In this document: piece by piece, positions 1 through 39,330 of the stretch
Numbering within the stretch: position 1 is the first letter of the stretch
Layout of the letters: each line of letters starts with the position of its first letter
Assembly (NCBI GenBank): GCA_009760855.2
Contig: WPIO01000002.1
Coordinates: forward strand, 250,001-314,000
Direction of reading: 5' to 3'
Length of the DNA stretch: 64,000 bases
From: Cristatella mucedo
Taxonomy: Eukaryota > Bryozoa > Phylactolaemata > Cristatellidae
The notes under the pieces: model-generated
Seen by the model: the letters and a program-made list of their open reading frames with translations, nothing else
What the model was told of the DNA's origin: nothing
The model's database searches: none
Made by a program: the position numbers and the translations under genes

Positions 1-1486
1 GGACTTAGTAGTCCGGTTCAGATGCGATTTAAGCGGTCCCTTTCTGTTCACTGGCAATAGCAATAACCTAGCGAAAAGCCGCAGCGAATCAGCGTGCAGA
101 TGGCTCTACTTAAAAATTCCACGAGGCGACAGACGGCCTAACATGAGCTATTCCTCTGCGTCGCAGCGAGCACTGGCGATAACCTCGCACTAAGATTTGA
201 GTTCGAATGAGAAGCGCCTGCGACAGTTCGACGAATTACCTCAATCCTCCGCAATCCACTCTAATTAGGCTGACGACCAGACGTAAGCGTTGCCGAGCTC
301 ATATTTTTCGCTGATATTGTAGTACACGTTTGAATTTATTTATCCACCAAATTTCATGTCGCTTCGCGAACGCGAACTTATGCGAATGAGCTTCGAATGG
401 ACGCCTGTTCGGCAATCCATTCGATTTCCGTCAAATCCACCACTAATCAGCTGCATAGAGCTCCAAAAAGTTTGGAATATCAAACTACGCTACACGTACA
501 ATGTACCCAGAAAACTTTTCGCGATTCCCATCTAGCATTCTCACGGAGTCCACTGAAATAACATTGCAGTGGCCCAGGCCAATACCGAAATCCACTGCAT
601 TGCCAGCTTTCTCGGTCTAGAACTTCGGTGGGAAGACTCGGGGCACCCACGAAACGCGTGATAAAACTTCTCAGTAGGCTGAAGAGCCTCTACGACTGGA
701 TTTCAGAGACTACTCTGCCTTAGTGACTACTCTTCAAAGTCGATAGTGGCACTACTACCGTGCCACAGTCCTGGCTATGCTATTAGGTGAAGCAGCAAGT
801 TGTTGAGAAACACTGCTTAGTTTTCTTGGGATGTGCACAATATATAACGTCTGTATGCCAAAACTGTAAGCATATCCCAGTCGGGCCAGGCTACGTTAGG
901 TCAAGCTGCGTTAAACCTCTATCACCGTGCATGTGTGAACCAAGTTAGTTGCCCTTACCTATTCCATGCTGGCTTCGCATCCAAATTCTTGCTCAAACAC
1001 TATATTAGAAGCCTTCCACGGCAACGTATGCCAGTGACCTATTGTAAGCATCTGATGTACTGCAGATTTGATCTCCCGAAAAAAAACAACTAAAAGAAAC
1101 CCAAACAATGGCTGACCCAGTGGAGGGCATTTGCCTCTCCTCCTTGACAGCAGGCTCTACCATGACTGCTCCCTATTCCTACACCCTCCCTCCCGACCGT
1201 GGCCAAGGACGGAATTGTGTCCAATCGAGCAAGCGCCGAACTCAAGTCATTTTACGCTATACTTCGTTAGTTTCAGGTCTTGTCCCTACGTTAAAGTCTT
1301 GGGGGTCTTGCCAGCCACATACAAACTTTGCTGATCCGTCTGCCTCAGATAAAAATCCTGGCTCTGCCTCAGCAGATAGGCATTACATGGCTGGTCTCGA
1401 CCTCGCACCTATGATTGTTTTGCTTGGAGAAATTGTTGGGCATTTTACCAGGCATAATAATTAACAGACACACACACACACACACG

Positions 1487-1525
<39 letters not shown>

Positions 1526-2668
1526 TATTTTTCACGACTCTTATGGAAGGCCGTGACCGTGTATCACGCTAGAGTGATATATTTATTTCTTTTACACAGC
1601 AAAGGCTCCACCTGGGACCCTCCTTTTTCTAGGGCTCTATAGCTTTCCACGACGGCCTTCGGTCGATTAGAAAAATCGCAATTGTTCCCCATTCTGAGAG
1701 TGAGCGGCTGTACATTTTTTACATTCACCGGCGGAGGAAATGTAAACGGATTTTGCCTGCAATAAATGGAAAAAGTAAACATGAAATTGCAAGTGCTGCT
1801 GTGCATCGTAAGGAGAGTGAGCAAGAGTAAGCAGGTGAGTCAATAAGAAGTCGCAGAAACCTAGGGCAAAGAAATAAAAATATGGCTCCTTACATTTGAT
1901 TGCATCAGCTTTTCGACCGTGCTGCTCAACACCGAGCTTGTAATTCGACACCAACGGCCAAGAGAGATAACCACCCATTTGACATTATTCTCATATTGAA
2001 AAATCAGCATAACCAGGGATGGAGGAATAGATAACAAGCTGCATTCTTCATCCGGCAGGGGCTTGCGTTCGACCGATATATCGAACCGACGGCCGGAAGT
2101 GCCAGCTTCTTGGGCACACTCGGCAGAGACAGCGGCACCAGCAGCTGCAAGCTTGGAGGGTGTGGGGGAGGTGGGTGGGTCAGGCAGGCCCAATGGATGG
2201 AATATTTACTGCTCGTTAGCTATGGCCCATTCGAGGCCAAACAAAGACATCTGTGCTCAGTCGTTTTCCGACCAGCCTGCATGCACACGGAATGGTGAAA
2301 GCAGCGGGCAGTTAGCACGCCCTAGCAGCATTGGTGTAGCTCCACTTCGAAAAGTGATGGTAGCACCGGTGCAAACAGTAGATGTCTAAGGCTCTTGACC
2401 TTGAGGTTGACGTTTCGGCTTTACAGTCAGCAGCTAGAGCTTCAGTAGTGGAGGTAGATGATGCAGCAGTGTAAATGGCTGTGGATGCAGCAACGTCACC
2501 AGCGTGGTGGGAGCAACTGTTGCTCGGGTCGCAGACATCGATGGGGCTCCCAGCTCCAGGCTGGTGAGTCTGTGCTCGAGTTCACACTGCTGCAGCTTGC
2601 TCGAGGTCAATCACCGGCCGGACTCAGTTGAGACTCAGACTAGTCTATGGAAGCTGGCTCGGCAGAGC
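1..2668. other. Region downstream of PEX1, no assignable gene
   Basis: No family is recognised here. An (AC)n tract lies at 1466-1523. A minus-strand frame at about 2147-1861 (AECAQEAGTSGRRFDISVER...) follows a TTGCAG string and could be an exon of a further minus-strand gene, but nothing joins it and I give it little weight. Confidence 0.5.
1466..1523. repeat. (AC)n microsatellite
   Basis: About 28 AC units with two CG interruptions near the left end. Confidence 0.97.
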
Positions 2669-29809
<27,141 letters not shown>

Positions 29810-29814
29810 CTCCC

Positions 29815-30480
29815 CGGGGCACTCGCTGCTCTGGTGACCTCGGCCTCTGACGACTCGGCGCTATTGCCTAGTCATGCAAGGACGCTGAAAGGAGACAACT
29901 GTAGATAGGTAAACCGCACGCCTGCGCGCACTAGGCGGCGACAATAAACCACGCCGTGCGGAAGGGGACGGCCTACGACGAAGATTTGCCGAGCCAACAG
30001 CGGCGGGCGGGTGCACGCGATTAATGCAAAGAGCACCGGCTAGGCAAGGGTCACAACAATACCATCTTTGCCTCGCCAACTCCGCTACACACTTCCACTA
30101 GCAGGTGAAAGAGTGGGTCTCTGAAACCCGACCGGCGACCGAACGCTTCAAGGAGTGCCTAAAGAGCCGCAGCACGGTCCGACCCTCTTAAACACACTGA
30201 GGCTCCAGCAGCGAGACTCTCCCAGCAGTACGCTTCCGGGAATGCCCGCAGTCACACTTCGCCTTCACCCTCCTCCCGTTTTTCGACGACAGGCGCTCGA
30301 CAGGCGAAATCAGCAGGCAGATTTCGTCCCTGAGAGCGGAACTGCTGCGAAGAGAGTTCTCACTGGCGATGAGAGCTGAAAGCATGAGCGCCTAATGGGT
30401 GGACTGATTGCGCATCGGGCCCGCCCATTCGCCCGGCACAGCCTCCCGGCGATGTTGGTGGTAACGTGAATTCCTAGTGC
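29815..30480. promoter_or_regulatory. GC/CpG-rich region upstream of PEX1, likely promoter
   Basis: CpG-dense stretch between the PEX1 start codon and the plus-strand ORF at 30477, with no LINE insertions. Short overlapping ORFs on both strands here look like GC-driven shadows. No TATA box could be placed. A bidirectional promoter is inferred only from position. Confidence 0.5.
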
Positions 30481-30806
30481 TGTCGCATCCAACCGGATAT
30501 CGCACGCAAATTGATGCTGGCTGCTGTCTACTTGCTACGCACGGCCATACTGACCAGTATGCTTCCTGTCCTCAGAGTCACCTCCGAGTTTACGTTGCAC
30601 GCTATCGCTGCAGACTCGCTGCCACTCCCCTCTTCTCTGTGACTAGGCGGGCCAAGCACGATCGCGGGTGGAAGTCAATTTTCGGAGCCCCTGAAAGCGA
30701 TTTAGAGAAACTTCAGCTCTTGCGAGAAAAGAAATTTCGTATAAAGAAACTGACCGTCGAACATGCACTCAAATCTTTAAAGCAATTTTCAAACACTAGA
30801 AACTAA
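30477..30806 (+). CDS. Hypothetical protein, 109 aa
   Basis: No family recognised. The second half (AKHDRGWKSIFGAPESDLEK, then KFRIKKLTVEHALKSLKQF) has a charged, helix-forming look unlike the random frames around it; the first half is Cys/His-rich and may not be coding. A pyrimidine-rich string ending TGACTAG near 30647 could be an acceptor, so this may be a terminal exon starting there. It is divergent from PEX1. Confidence 0.35.
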   Translation: MLSHPTGYRTQIDAGCCLLATHGHTDQYASCPQSHLRVYVARYRCRLAATPLFSVTRRAKHDRGWKSIFGAPESDLEKLQLLREKKFRIKKLTVEHALKSLKQFSNTRN

Positions 30807-30809
30807 TAC

Positions 30810-32445
30810 TTTTCAAGTCGCTTCCACGGCTATTTGTTCACTGTACTGTCTAAAGCAATATTCCTGCTGTCGTCCAAAATCGTACAGTGGAAAAATTAAT
30901 TGCGTGAAAGGTTTTAGGAAGCTACCTCTCCCAGCAAGGTTGAGTCAGAATTTTGATCTATTAACTGAATTCCCGAACAGAGCGGGCGCACTTTCAAACG
31001 ATTTTACCGGTTCGGTCTAGCTAGCTGCATCAGTTGTTTGAAAATTCCTCACCAAATAACGGCATCAATGACTTACGGGACCGTTCGAGGCTGAATGGGC
31101 AGCAGATTGAATTTTTTGCTCAGACCCAAGCGATTATTCGCAGCCAGCCAAAACGGGATGCTTTCCTTAGTACAACTTAAGATGCCGCTAAGATCTTTTG
31201 AGAGCTTCGTGAAAGAGAAAACAATATGGATAACGTCCAACAAAGACATGTCATTTTAAAATCGAGCCATTACTGGGTCTTCCCTTTAAATTCAAGTCAA
31301 ACAACCTATCCTAACGAAACATTGAGCAGTTGAATCTGAGACCAAAAACTCCCATTGAGTGGGACTTAGTCTCGCGAAAATTCTCTTCATGCCGGCTAGA
31401 ACATTAGCGAACAAAATCACTGTTCATTTTTCTTCATGTAATACACCGAATGAGTGAGAGACAAAGAAAGGACGAGACAGACTTCTAGCCAAAGAGTGAA
31501 TGAGAGATAGGTCAATAAATATACACGCGTATATATATATATATATTTTATTATATTTATATATAGTATATTATATTTGTATATATATTTATATTATATA
31601 TTATATATATTTATATACATACATATATATATGTTTGGAGAGAGAAATCGAGAATTGAGTGAAGAGAAGAGTTTAGGCTCAGCGATGGAGCGGCGCTAGA
31701 GTTAATTACAAATTACTCAGAAAAGAGTACCACACGTGGGCAAAAAATGCAGACTACATTATTTTAGAGAAATCCTTTGCAGCTTTCATCTCGCTAAGAG
31801 CCGGCAAAAAAAATAAATTTCCTGCTCTAGAACTCAAATCCAAGACGACTTGGGTCTCAAAGTGATTGCTCCCCATTGCTGGGCTGGCTAAGATTCCGTG
31901 TCTTAGCGCTTTCGAGATCAGGCTGAAACAAAACGAGGCAGCTGACTCGCTCGAGCCTACATTCAAGATAAGACAAAAAGCTACGACAATTTGTTTGTTC
32001 AGCGACCCAAAAACGTGCCGCCGACGGGGCACTAATGCCTCGCGACGTTAGCAGCCACACTGAATGCGTTCATATGAGTGCGAGCATGCAAAGCAGTCTG
32101 GAAGCATGAGCTTCAGTCCACGGTCAAGTTACCCTGCGAAAGAGCCGTACGGAAGACTTAACTTAGCGTACGAAGAACCGATACTTGATTACTGCAAGAA
32201 GCCGCTGCTGGCCCACAGTCCCGCCTGCCGGCCAAGTGCTGGTTGCGATAACCGAAAAGCACCGGCTGCCCATTTCAAGGGAAGATAGCAGTTGTGCAAG
32301 CTCGGCTCACATTTATGTCAGTATGAGTAGAGGCTGCGTCATAGATCCCTGGTTAATAAATGCATCAGAGGACAGAGATCTGCTATGGCCGCGATTAGCA
32401 ACAAAATGACTGGTTAGGATGGCTCTTGGGTTTAAGTTGCTTAGA
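30810..32445. other. Gene-free stretch with AT microsatellite
   Basis: Only a TA-rich microsatellite (about 31525-31635) stands out. Overlapping short frames at 31754-32060 on both strands look fortuitous. Confidence 0.5.
31525..31635. repeat. (TA)n-rich tract
   Basis: tatatatata mixed with ttatattta units over about 110 bp. Confidence 0.9.
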
Positions 32446-32446
32446 A

Positions 32447-32740
32447 AGTTCATCCTACGATCCCCACTACCGCATCCGGCTAGCCCAGGAGGTAAGGTGC
32501 TCGCTCCTTACGATCCAGGTCGTGGGTTCGAGTCGTGTAGTGGGCAGTCTTTCGTCCCCTAATGCAGGCGGTGGTGATAGCCGTAAAGGCTCTTCCACCA
32601 ATATGGTGACCCGAGATGGCATACTAGGTAAGGTGGTTGCTGTTCATGACCTCGGTCGCGAGATCGTTGGTTCGGATGCTGTAGTGGGCGATCCTTTATT
32701 GCCGCTGCAAGTGGTGTTGATAGCCGTAAAAGGGTCTTCT
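32447..32740 (+). mobile_element. SINE-2, dimeric tRNA-derived element
   Basis: First unit: cccaggaggtaaggtgctcg and ggtcgtgggttcgagtcgtg (A and B boxes), then tagtgggcagtctttcg...gatagccgtaaaggctcttc. Second unit from about 32610 repeats the order: ctaggtaaggtggttgctg, cgttggttcggatgctg, tagtgggcgatccttta, gatagccgtaaaagggtcttc. Confidence 0.75.
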
Positions 32741-32816
32741 TTCTCTATACTAAAGAGATTGTTGAATCAGCTAGTATTTTTTTTATACAAGTGAGGCTGT
32801 TAAATCAGCTAAACTT

Positions 32817-33181
32817 CTCGTCGTTTGGTTCACGCACCCAAAGAGCCAGCCGATGACAATACCAACGGTTTATTACACGACTCACGGAACAGAGGGATGC
32901 AAGACTCCCGTCGCACCCTTCTCCCACTCGACTCCCCTCTCTTCTAGCACGGCTGTGCACTGGCCGACCCCGATGATTCATCCGAGGAGGATCGCAGCTG
33001 TGCACCTGCCGACCCTAATGGTGAGTCCACCATCTGTTCACCTGCGAGTTACCGGCCTGTGTCCACGCCACGTCACAGGCGGACCACAGCTGTGCACCGG
33101 CCCCTCTCGATGATGCTCCCAACTGCTGTTCACCAGCAGTTAGCAGAGGAGCAGCACCGACCTGCATACAATTGAACTATA
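32817..33181. mobile_element. Copy of inverted-repeat element (see 43232)
   Basis: Shares gagccagccgatg, gtttattac, tcgactcccct, gctgtgcac, gaccccgatg, accacagctgtgcac and gatgctcccaactgctgtt with 43232-43533 in the same order. It carries an extra partial tandem duplication of the gctgtgcac...ccgacc unit, which makes it longer. Its ends (cgtttggttcacgc and caattgaacta) are diverged. Confidence 0.8.
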
Positions 33182-33204
33182 CTTCTAATTTAATTTTTAA
33201 GTAC

Positions 33205-33345
33205 TGATATATATATAATTCATTTGTATAGCGCCATTAGAGAGCTTAATCTCTATTCAGGCGCTTCACGTATGCCCCGGGGCTCGAGCCAACGACCTCT
33301 GCCAGACCTTGATCGGGGCGAGTACTTCACCATCAGGACTTGAAC
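33205..33345 (-). mobile_element. SINE-1 copy
   Basis: attcatttgtatagcgccattagagagcttaatctctattcaggcgcttcacgtatgccccggggctcgagcc: hairpin tail, then B box in reverse, then a decayed A box. Confidence 0.85.
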
Positions 33346-33349
33346 GGCT

Positions 33350-35390
33350 AGCAGACGCGATGGCTCATAGCCATCCGTGTCTACCAGCAAGCTTCAACAT
33401 GTTTTGATGCATTAGGAGCGTGATTATTCTGACCAAGCAAAGCATGACTTCATTTGCCATAGTACAGATTAGACCTGGGTCATAGTTGGGTGAGAAATGG
33501 GAAGTCGATGTTTGCCCTCTAAAACCAACTCGGATCCCCAATGTAAGGGCCCATACTCTCGCACTGCGTCCTGTTTCCTGTGATTGACAAGCGAACTAAT
33601 GATAGCTTCGGCCACTTAAAACAAGCTGGCTGTTGTCAAAGGTGCAATAAAAAAGGTAAAGTAGCGTGTGAGAACGGCCTTCCCATGCCACCTTGTACAC
33701 CTGACAGTTTTTGAAGCAATTAGGTTTTTTCAAGATGCCGTATGCTCTCTCCCGATTTTATTTCGAGCCTCTGTTTCTACCCAGGTCCTTATCATGTACC
33801 TGCAATAGGCCAGACATGCATTCGAGAAATTATAATGTGTGAACAGCTAGTTAGCCTTAAGTGTTAGACATAAGTCTAAGACACGCGAGTGCTGTCGAAT
33901 TAATAAGCAAGAAAATGAAATTAGAAATAAGACGGAGGTCCAGATAACTAGGATGCGGCATTTAAGATTGTCCTGTCTAAAAGTAACGGTCCAGTGGAAA
34001 AAACTGTTAATAAGAGTTTTCATCAGAACTAAGTGGAGGTTTAATGCGAGCCTTCTCGCGAGTCCTCCTCCAATCCGGTCGCTTATGCTGGTGACCACTG
34101 CTACCGTTGTCAACCAGGCCAATGGCATTCGAGCGGTTAGTCGCTGGCGTAGCACTGGAGTTTCGATGCTGTCGAAGTAATTCAGACCATCCTAACCGCA
34201 CCCACTCCTTTCGGTCAATTGACGATGTGAATAATAAAGAAAGATGATGAATGATGAAAAAATGACGAATGATGATGACGAATTGATGGTGTCTGAGAGG
34301 ATCTCGTTAGAATTAGCTTCAGTACCGTGGTTTCATTTTGTCAGAATATTTGGCCCATCGGTTTGGAGTAATAATAATAATAACAATGATAATAATAATA
34401 GTAAATTTTTACCGCGCTCTAAGATAACTTAAGCTCTTTCTAGGCACTTAACATATGCAGTAAAGTAATCATGATCGAATGGTTAGTGGTAACGTGCAAA
34501 ATGTCAACAAACATAGGCCACAGCCAGATCCCTTTGTTACGCTCATGATAACTTCTAACTTAACTTCTAACTTAACTTCTAATTTATAACTTTTCTAACC
34601 CTTCTGATAACTCATGATAACTTAATGATACGTAACTTCTGCCGCCTTAGAGAGCGTACTTGCGATATATTTTCTAGCCTCGAAACGACCCTGGGTGCAT
34701 GTGTCCCAGCATATATAGGTCATCGTAACCAGATCGTATGCGTTGGGCGGAAGCAGCACGTCTCTCAGATTATATAGACGTCTCTTTACTTACCGTTCAA
34801 CTGCTCGAGATTCAGCAACATTTATCCTGGTTTCACATCCTGAAAGCCGCGAAAGCGAACAGAGGCTCAAATCCTCAAATCTCATCATTTTTCTTGACTT
34901 CGAGGCTCAAGAAACGGTTTTGAAAATATTGTCTCACAAACGCACACACAATTTCTGGCTGACCAAAACCTCAGTTCTGTGTCCAATGGCTGGCACATCG
35001 GTCGCTGCTGTACTGCTCATCCACATAGAACTAGATTTTCAGCATTTTACTTAGAGCAAGAAGCAGAACGGTGAGTGATAAAGCAGTATTGTGGACACGA
35101 TCGAGACAGAATTCCAAGAAAGCGCAGCAGTTCAAGATTTTTTGTACCGTCCGTGCTGGTTAACAAAGAAAACAAACACTAAGGCTCGGTACAGAAATGT
35201 GGCTGTGGGTTGACCGGGGCTTCTTAGCAACATACAGCGATTCCCTTGAAACACTTTTCATACAATGGGCGTACTTAGTAAGTGCTGCTTAATTTCGCAT
35301 GTATGTGGTTGTATCTCCGCCTCCGATGAGATAGTATTGCTTTCTCATTTACATATAGTTTATATGTGTATCCAAATACCTTGGATATAC
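33350..35390. other. Gene-free stretch
   Basis: Holds an L2 tail (34366-34500, minus) and a small (aacttctaactt)n minisatellite at 34556-34620. I see no supported exon. Confidence 0.5.
34366..34500 (-). mobile_element. L2-like LINE 3' tail fragment
   Basis: (aat)n, then cgcgctctaagataacttaagctctttctaggcac and atggttagtggtaacgtgc, matching the 3' end of the L2 copies. Confidence 0.8.
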
Positions 35391-35586
35391 CTGCTGACCC
35401 AATGAGTTACCATGCTGCTTAGTAATACACATGAACTAGCTGACCTCAAACCATGTTAAACTGCTTTTCGCGTAATCTGTAGGATTCGCTGGCAGATGTG
35501 AAATTACTTAGTGCATTGTCACCGCTTGTATTGGAATATGTGTGCAACTTATATAACACGTGTTACCACGGTGCTAGTACCATTGT
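35391..35586 (+). repeat. 196-bp direct repeat, left copy
   Basis: Begins ctgctgacc and ends gtaccattgt. Pairs with 37143-37338: same length, same orientation, roughly 85% alike by eye, e.g. the shared tgctgcttagtaatacacat and ttttcgcgtaatctgtagg. Confidence 0.93.
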
Positions 35587-35753
35587 ATTGTCTGAATTTG
35601 CTGTTAAAGAAGCATTTAATCGCATTTAACGGGTGTATAGTATCTAGTTCATCTATTGTTGCTGTCATTATAGGGCGTTTGGTATTCCTGCATTTGGTAT
35701 ATCAAAGGATAACCCTGTGATACTGATTATGTGAATAAGATAGCCAGCCTGGT

Positions 35754-36539
35754 ATGGATGCCAAATCTGCACCATTCGTCGTGGATGTTGGCGCGGGATC
35801 TCCCAGCGATGTCCAAATCAATTCACCCCATCAGGACGGAAAGTTGTCACTCAAGCTGCCTAAGCTGGACTGGGGCACTCTGGAGCAGAATTTTCAGCAT
35901 GCAGTTTTTCAGGAACAGCAACAACAGCCTTTAAACCGAAAAACAAGTGACGAGCGCCGGGAAGAGACGCTTCGGAAACTTGCCATGTCCTCGCACGACC
36001 AGGATTATGCTAGTTTGTACAAGCGTCCGTCGAAAACCTGGGTACAGGGCTCTTTGGAGCTATGTGTCATGAATGAACTAGACGAGGGACTTGCACCTAA
36101 CAGCGAGAGCCTAGCGCTGTCAAAATATGGGCGCCTGTCGCCTTCGATGTCCCTGGGTGGAGCTGGTGTCATAGTCTCGCAAGAGCAGCTTCGGGAAGAA
36201 GCCACGAAGGCTTTTTCCAAAGCGAAGGAGATCGCACAGGCACTTCTCGAAGCGGAAAAGCAGCATACAGCTCGCACATCGAGCCTTGTGGAAGTCATCG
36301 GCATGGTAAAACCTGGTGCAAATGAGCGGCTTGGAAAGAAGGAGCTCGAGACCATGAACCTAGCTCGGCTTCAGGTACTGTTCAACGCAATGCAGAACGA
36401 GGTTGAAGCCTTTAACGAAGACCTTGTTAAGCTACTTATGGAGCGTGACGATCTCTGCATGCGCAAGGATTCGTTGCTACTGGACGTGGAAGATCTGCAG
36501 CAGCGAGTCAAGGAGCTGAAGCACCGCCAGGGAACATAG
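35754..36539 (+). CDS. SCHIP1-like coiled-coil protein, intronless, 261 aa
   Basis: Schwannomin-interacting protein 1 family: adaptor proteins that bind merlin/schwannomin and act at the cell cortex. The C-terminal coiled coil (about 190-258: LETMNLARLQVLFNAMQNEV, then EDLVKLLMERDDL, DSLLLDVEDLQQRV) matches the family's most conserved block by memory. The middle (GVIVSQEQLREEATKAFSKA) is helical and the N-terminal third is polar, with a Q-rich run. The ATG is the first after an in-frame TAA at 35736-35738. The whole ORF has no intron, unlike PEX1 and the kinase nearby, and lies between two 196-bp direct repeats, so a retrogene or duplicated segment is possible. Upstream non-coding exons cannot be excluded. 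Confidence 0.8.
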   Translation: MDAKSAPFVVDVGAGSPSDVQINSPHQDGKLSLKLPKLDWGTLEQNFQHAVFQEQQQQPLNRKTSDERREETLRKLAMSSHDQDYASLYKRPSKTWVQGSLELCVMNELDEGLAPNSESLALSKYGRLSPSMSLGGAGVIVSQEQLREEATKAFSKAKEIAQALLEAEKQHTARTSSLVEVIGMVKPGANERLGKKELETMNLARLQVLFNAMQNEVEAFNEDLVKLLMERDDLCMRKDSLLLDVEDLQQRVKELKHRQGT

Positions 36540-38490
36540 AATACACCGCTACTTTACCCACTTTCTCAAGTGATGTGCAATCCCAATTTATGTCTTGTGT
36601 TCATTTGAACCCGGAAGACACTAGATGGATACCGATGCTTACATCCCGTGCCACTCCCAGCAAGTATGTCAGCACACTGGTAATGTCGCGCTTGCCTCGC
36701 TGTGAAGCCGTCTTTTGCAACTTGGATCGCACTGAGCTGTCGACGAGTCAATGTTCTTAAGATTTTGGGCAACTGGTGGAGTTGCCGAAGTGAGCTTCTG
36801 GTCAGAGTAGCCATAGGCACTGCAACCGTACGTTGTCCCACATCACGTGCCTGGCAGTGATTACCTTCTTGCAAGGCCCACACGGTGAATGATTGGTCCA
36901 TACTGTTCACATTTAATACAGTGTGCTGCTGAGGTCACGTCTTCCATACTGACCTGACTAGCTGCCTGCTCCGCATTGATGTGCAGTGCTGAAAACTGTA
37001 CTCTGGCACTCCCGTACCTGCTATGTGCATTTGATGCTCAGCTGATTTTAGTCATGTCCTGACAAATCATCGTTTTTTTGGAGTAATGTGCGTCGCCATT
37101 TGTTAGGGCCAAACTTCGTCTTTGTAGCGAGTTGTGCCTGAGCTGCTGACCTAGCAAGCTACCGTGCTGCTTAGTAATACACATGAACCTGCTGACCTCA
37201 AATCGTGTTAAACTACTTTTCGCGTAATCTGTAGGATTCACTGGCACATGTGAAATTACTTGGTGCATTGTTACCACTTGTAAAGGAATCTGTGTGAAAC
37301 TGTCATTACACGTGTTACCACAGTGCTAGCACCATTGTTTCACATGATCTGGATTATTCCATCCCAGTTGTCCTTTTTACCGAATGCATAGCACACTGGA
37401 CCTCTGTGAGGTCGGAGTGCTGATTCCAAAGGGGGCGTCTGACGGCACTAGGTGGTGGGAGAAGTGGCTACGCTTACTTACAGGTTAAAGGTTTACAAAA
37501 AGAACCTCGGTTTGAGACCAATGCGTGGCATCAGCCAATAAGTCTTGCAGCAGTGACTCGAATGCAGTTTTGGACTGGTCGTGCCTAAGATGCGGTAGTG
37601 TTTCTTGCACTGTGCTCGCGACACCTAGTGCTAGCACTCCTATGACACTTATGGGAGCAAGCGGATGAGGCACTGTATGGAATAGTCCTTGATCCACCTA
37701 CGATGTCAGTGGTGTTGCGTAGACATCTTACCACTAAAACATGGCTATCCTGGATAAATGGTCCGGTATTGAAACTTGATTCGTAGATAGTTTGTAGGTC
37801 GATTATAAGACCATTGATCAATCGGGGGGGGGGGATAGCAGAAAATTAGCAGATTACCTTGTTGGGTGATGGTCTTACTCCGATGGTCGTAGCTTAGGGT
37901 CAAATAATCAGCAAGTGAGTTCCTTTTGTGCCGCGTGTGAGAAGAGACTTTTACTGCTGGCATCACAGTCTCAAACCAGTGATTTTTGGCGTTTTTTCGG
38001 CTGTACACTTTTCACGCGTAAGACAAAAAAGCTAAAGTGAATAAAGCAACAATTAAAGTCAAAATTGGCTAATTAAACAATTCGTCTTTATAGAGCCTTA
38101 TAGGTCATCATACTGCATTCATGCAGCCGGCAACCCTTTTATTTCCTGCTGCATGAATTGAATGCACGACCTTCTTTACTGAAAAAATTGTGCACATTCG
38201 TGCCTCCATTAAGCCCCCTCCGACTAAAGCAATCGTGGTTCCTCAATCTGTGACCTTCCTTACAATGTTCTCCGAGGTTTCTGCATGCGATGTGGCTACT
38301 CTAATAAGTTCAAGCCAACAGAGCGCGTCTCCTGAAGACCCTATACCTTCATCTCTGTGGTCTTCACTGGCAGACCAACTTAGCCCTACCATAAACAAGA
38401 TTTTATAATGCTTCTTTGGGAAAAGGGGTCGTCCCCAAGTTTTTCAAATCGGTAATCGTTAGAACCATTCTTAAAAAGCCTGGATTAGAC
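36540..38490. other. 3' flank of the SCHIP1-like gene, no further gene seen
   Basis: Apart from the right 196-bp repeat I find no exon or element. The frames here are short and lack family resemblance. Confidence 0.5.
37143..37338 (+). repeat. 196-bp direct repeat, right copy
   Basis: Mate of 35391-35586; the distance between starts is 1752 bp and the SCHIP1-like ORF lies between them. Confidence 0.93.
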
Positions 38491-38498
38491 ACAGGTCC

Positions 38499-39330
38499 TA
38501 ATAATAATAATAATAAAAATAATAATAATGCACTTGATAAAGCGCCCTCAGAGAACTCAATCTCTTTGTAGGCGCTTTACATTGGCTGTAAAGGGAAACA
38601 CAATTGAGTGGTGAGTAATATCATGCTTGATAAACAACATGAATAACATGGTAGGGGTGACATGCACAGGGTCAGCATGTAAATGTAGTTAGTGGCAGCA
38701 TGCACAGTGTCAGCACACACAAGCACATGAAGGACGAATCACAGGGACCCACTAAATGCTGTCTTAGATAGGTGTGTTTATAAGTTCTTTTTAAATGTCG
38801 TCAAGTCAGGGGATGTTCTGACGCAAGTCGGGAGGGAGTTCCAGGCTTTGGGAGCATACGAGCTAAATGCACGGTCTCCAAAGGATTTGAGGTTTGTACG
38901 AGGTATTGGTAAACTGCTGGATTCCGAAAAGCGGCTGGTGCGATGCTTGGCCTGGTGGGGGAGTAGATCTGGGAGACAGGCTGGAGCCAAAGAATGAAGT
39001 GACCTTAAAATGAGCGACAAAACCTTGAAATCGATCCGTTGCTAGACTGGTAGCCAGTGCAGGTCGGCGAGAAGTGGTCTGATGTGGCAACTAAGCCGCT
39101 CACGACAGAAAAGCCTAGCTGCACAGTTTTGCACCAGCTGTAATCGCCTGACTGCACGTGCCGGTAGGCCAGCAAGCAGTGAGTTACAGAAGTCAAGACG
39201 GGATGTCACAAATGCATGGACCAACTTAGACGTGGTATCCTTATCTAAACAAACCCGAATTTTAGCAATGTTATGTAGCTGAAAGTAGGCAGACTTGACT
39301 GTGGAGCTGATGTGGTCGTCTAACGAGGTC
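38499..39330 (-). mobile_element. L2-like LINE 3' fragment
   Basis: (aat)n, hairpin aaagcgccctcagagaactcaatctctttgtaggcgcttt, then minus-strand SLHSLAPACLPDLLPHQAKH, FGDRAFSSYAPKAWNSLPTC and [20 protein letters not shown]. It breaks off at 39330, where family B begins in the opposite direction. Confidence 0.92.
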
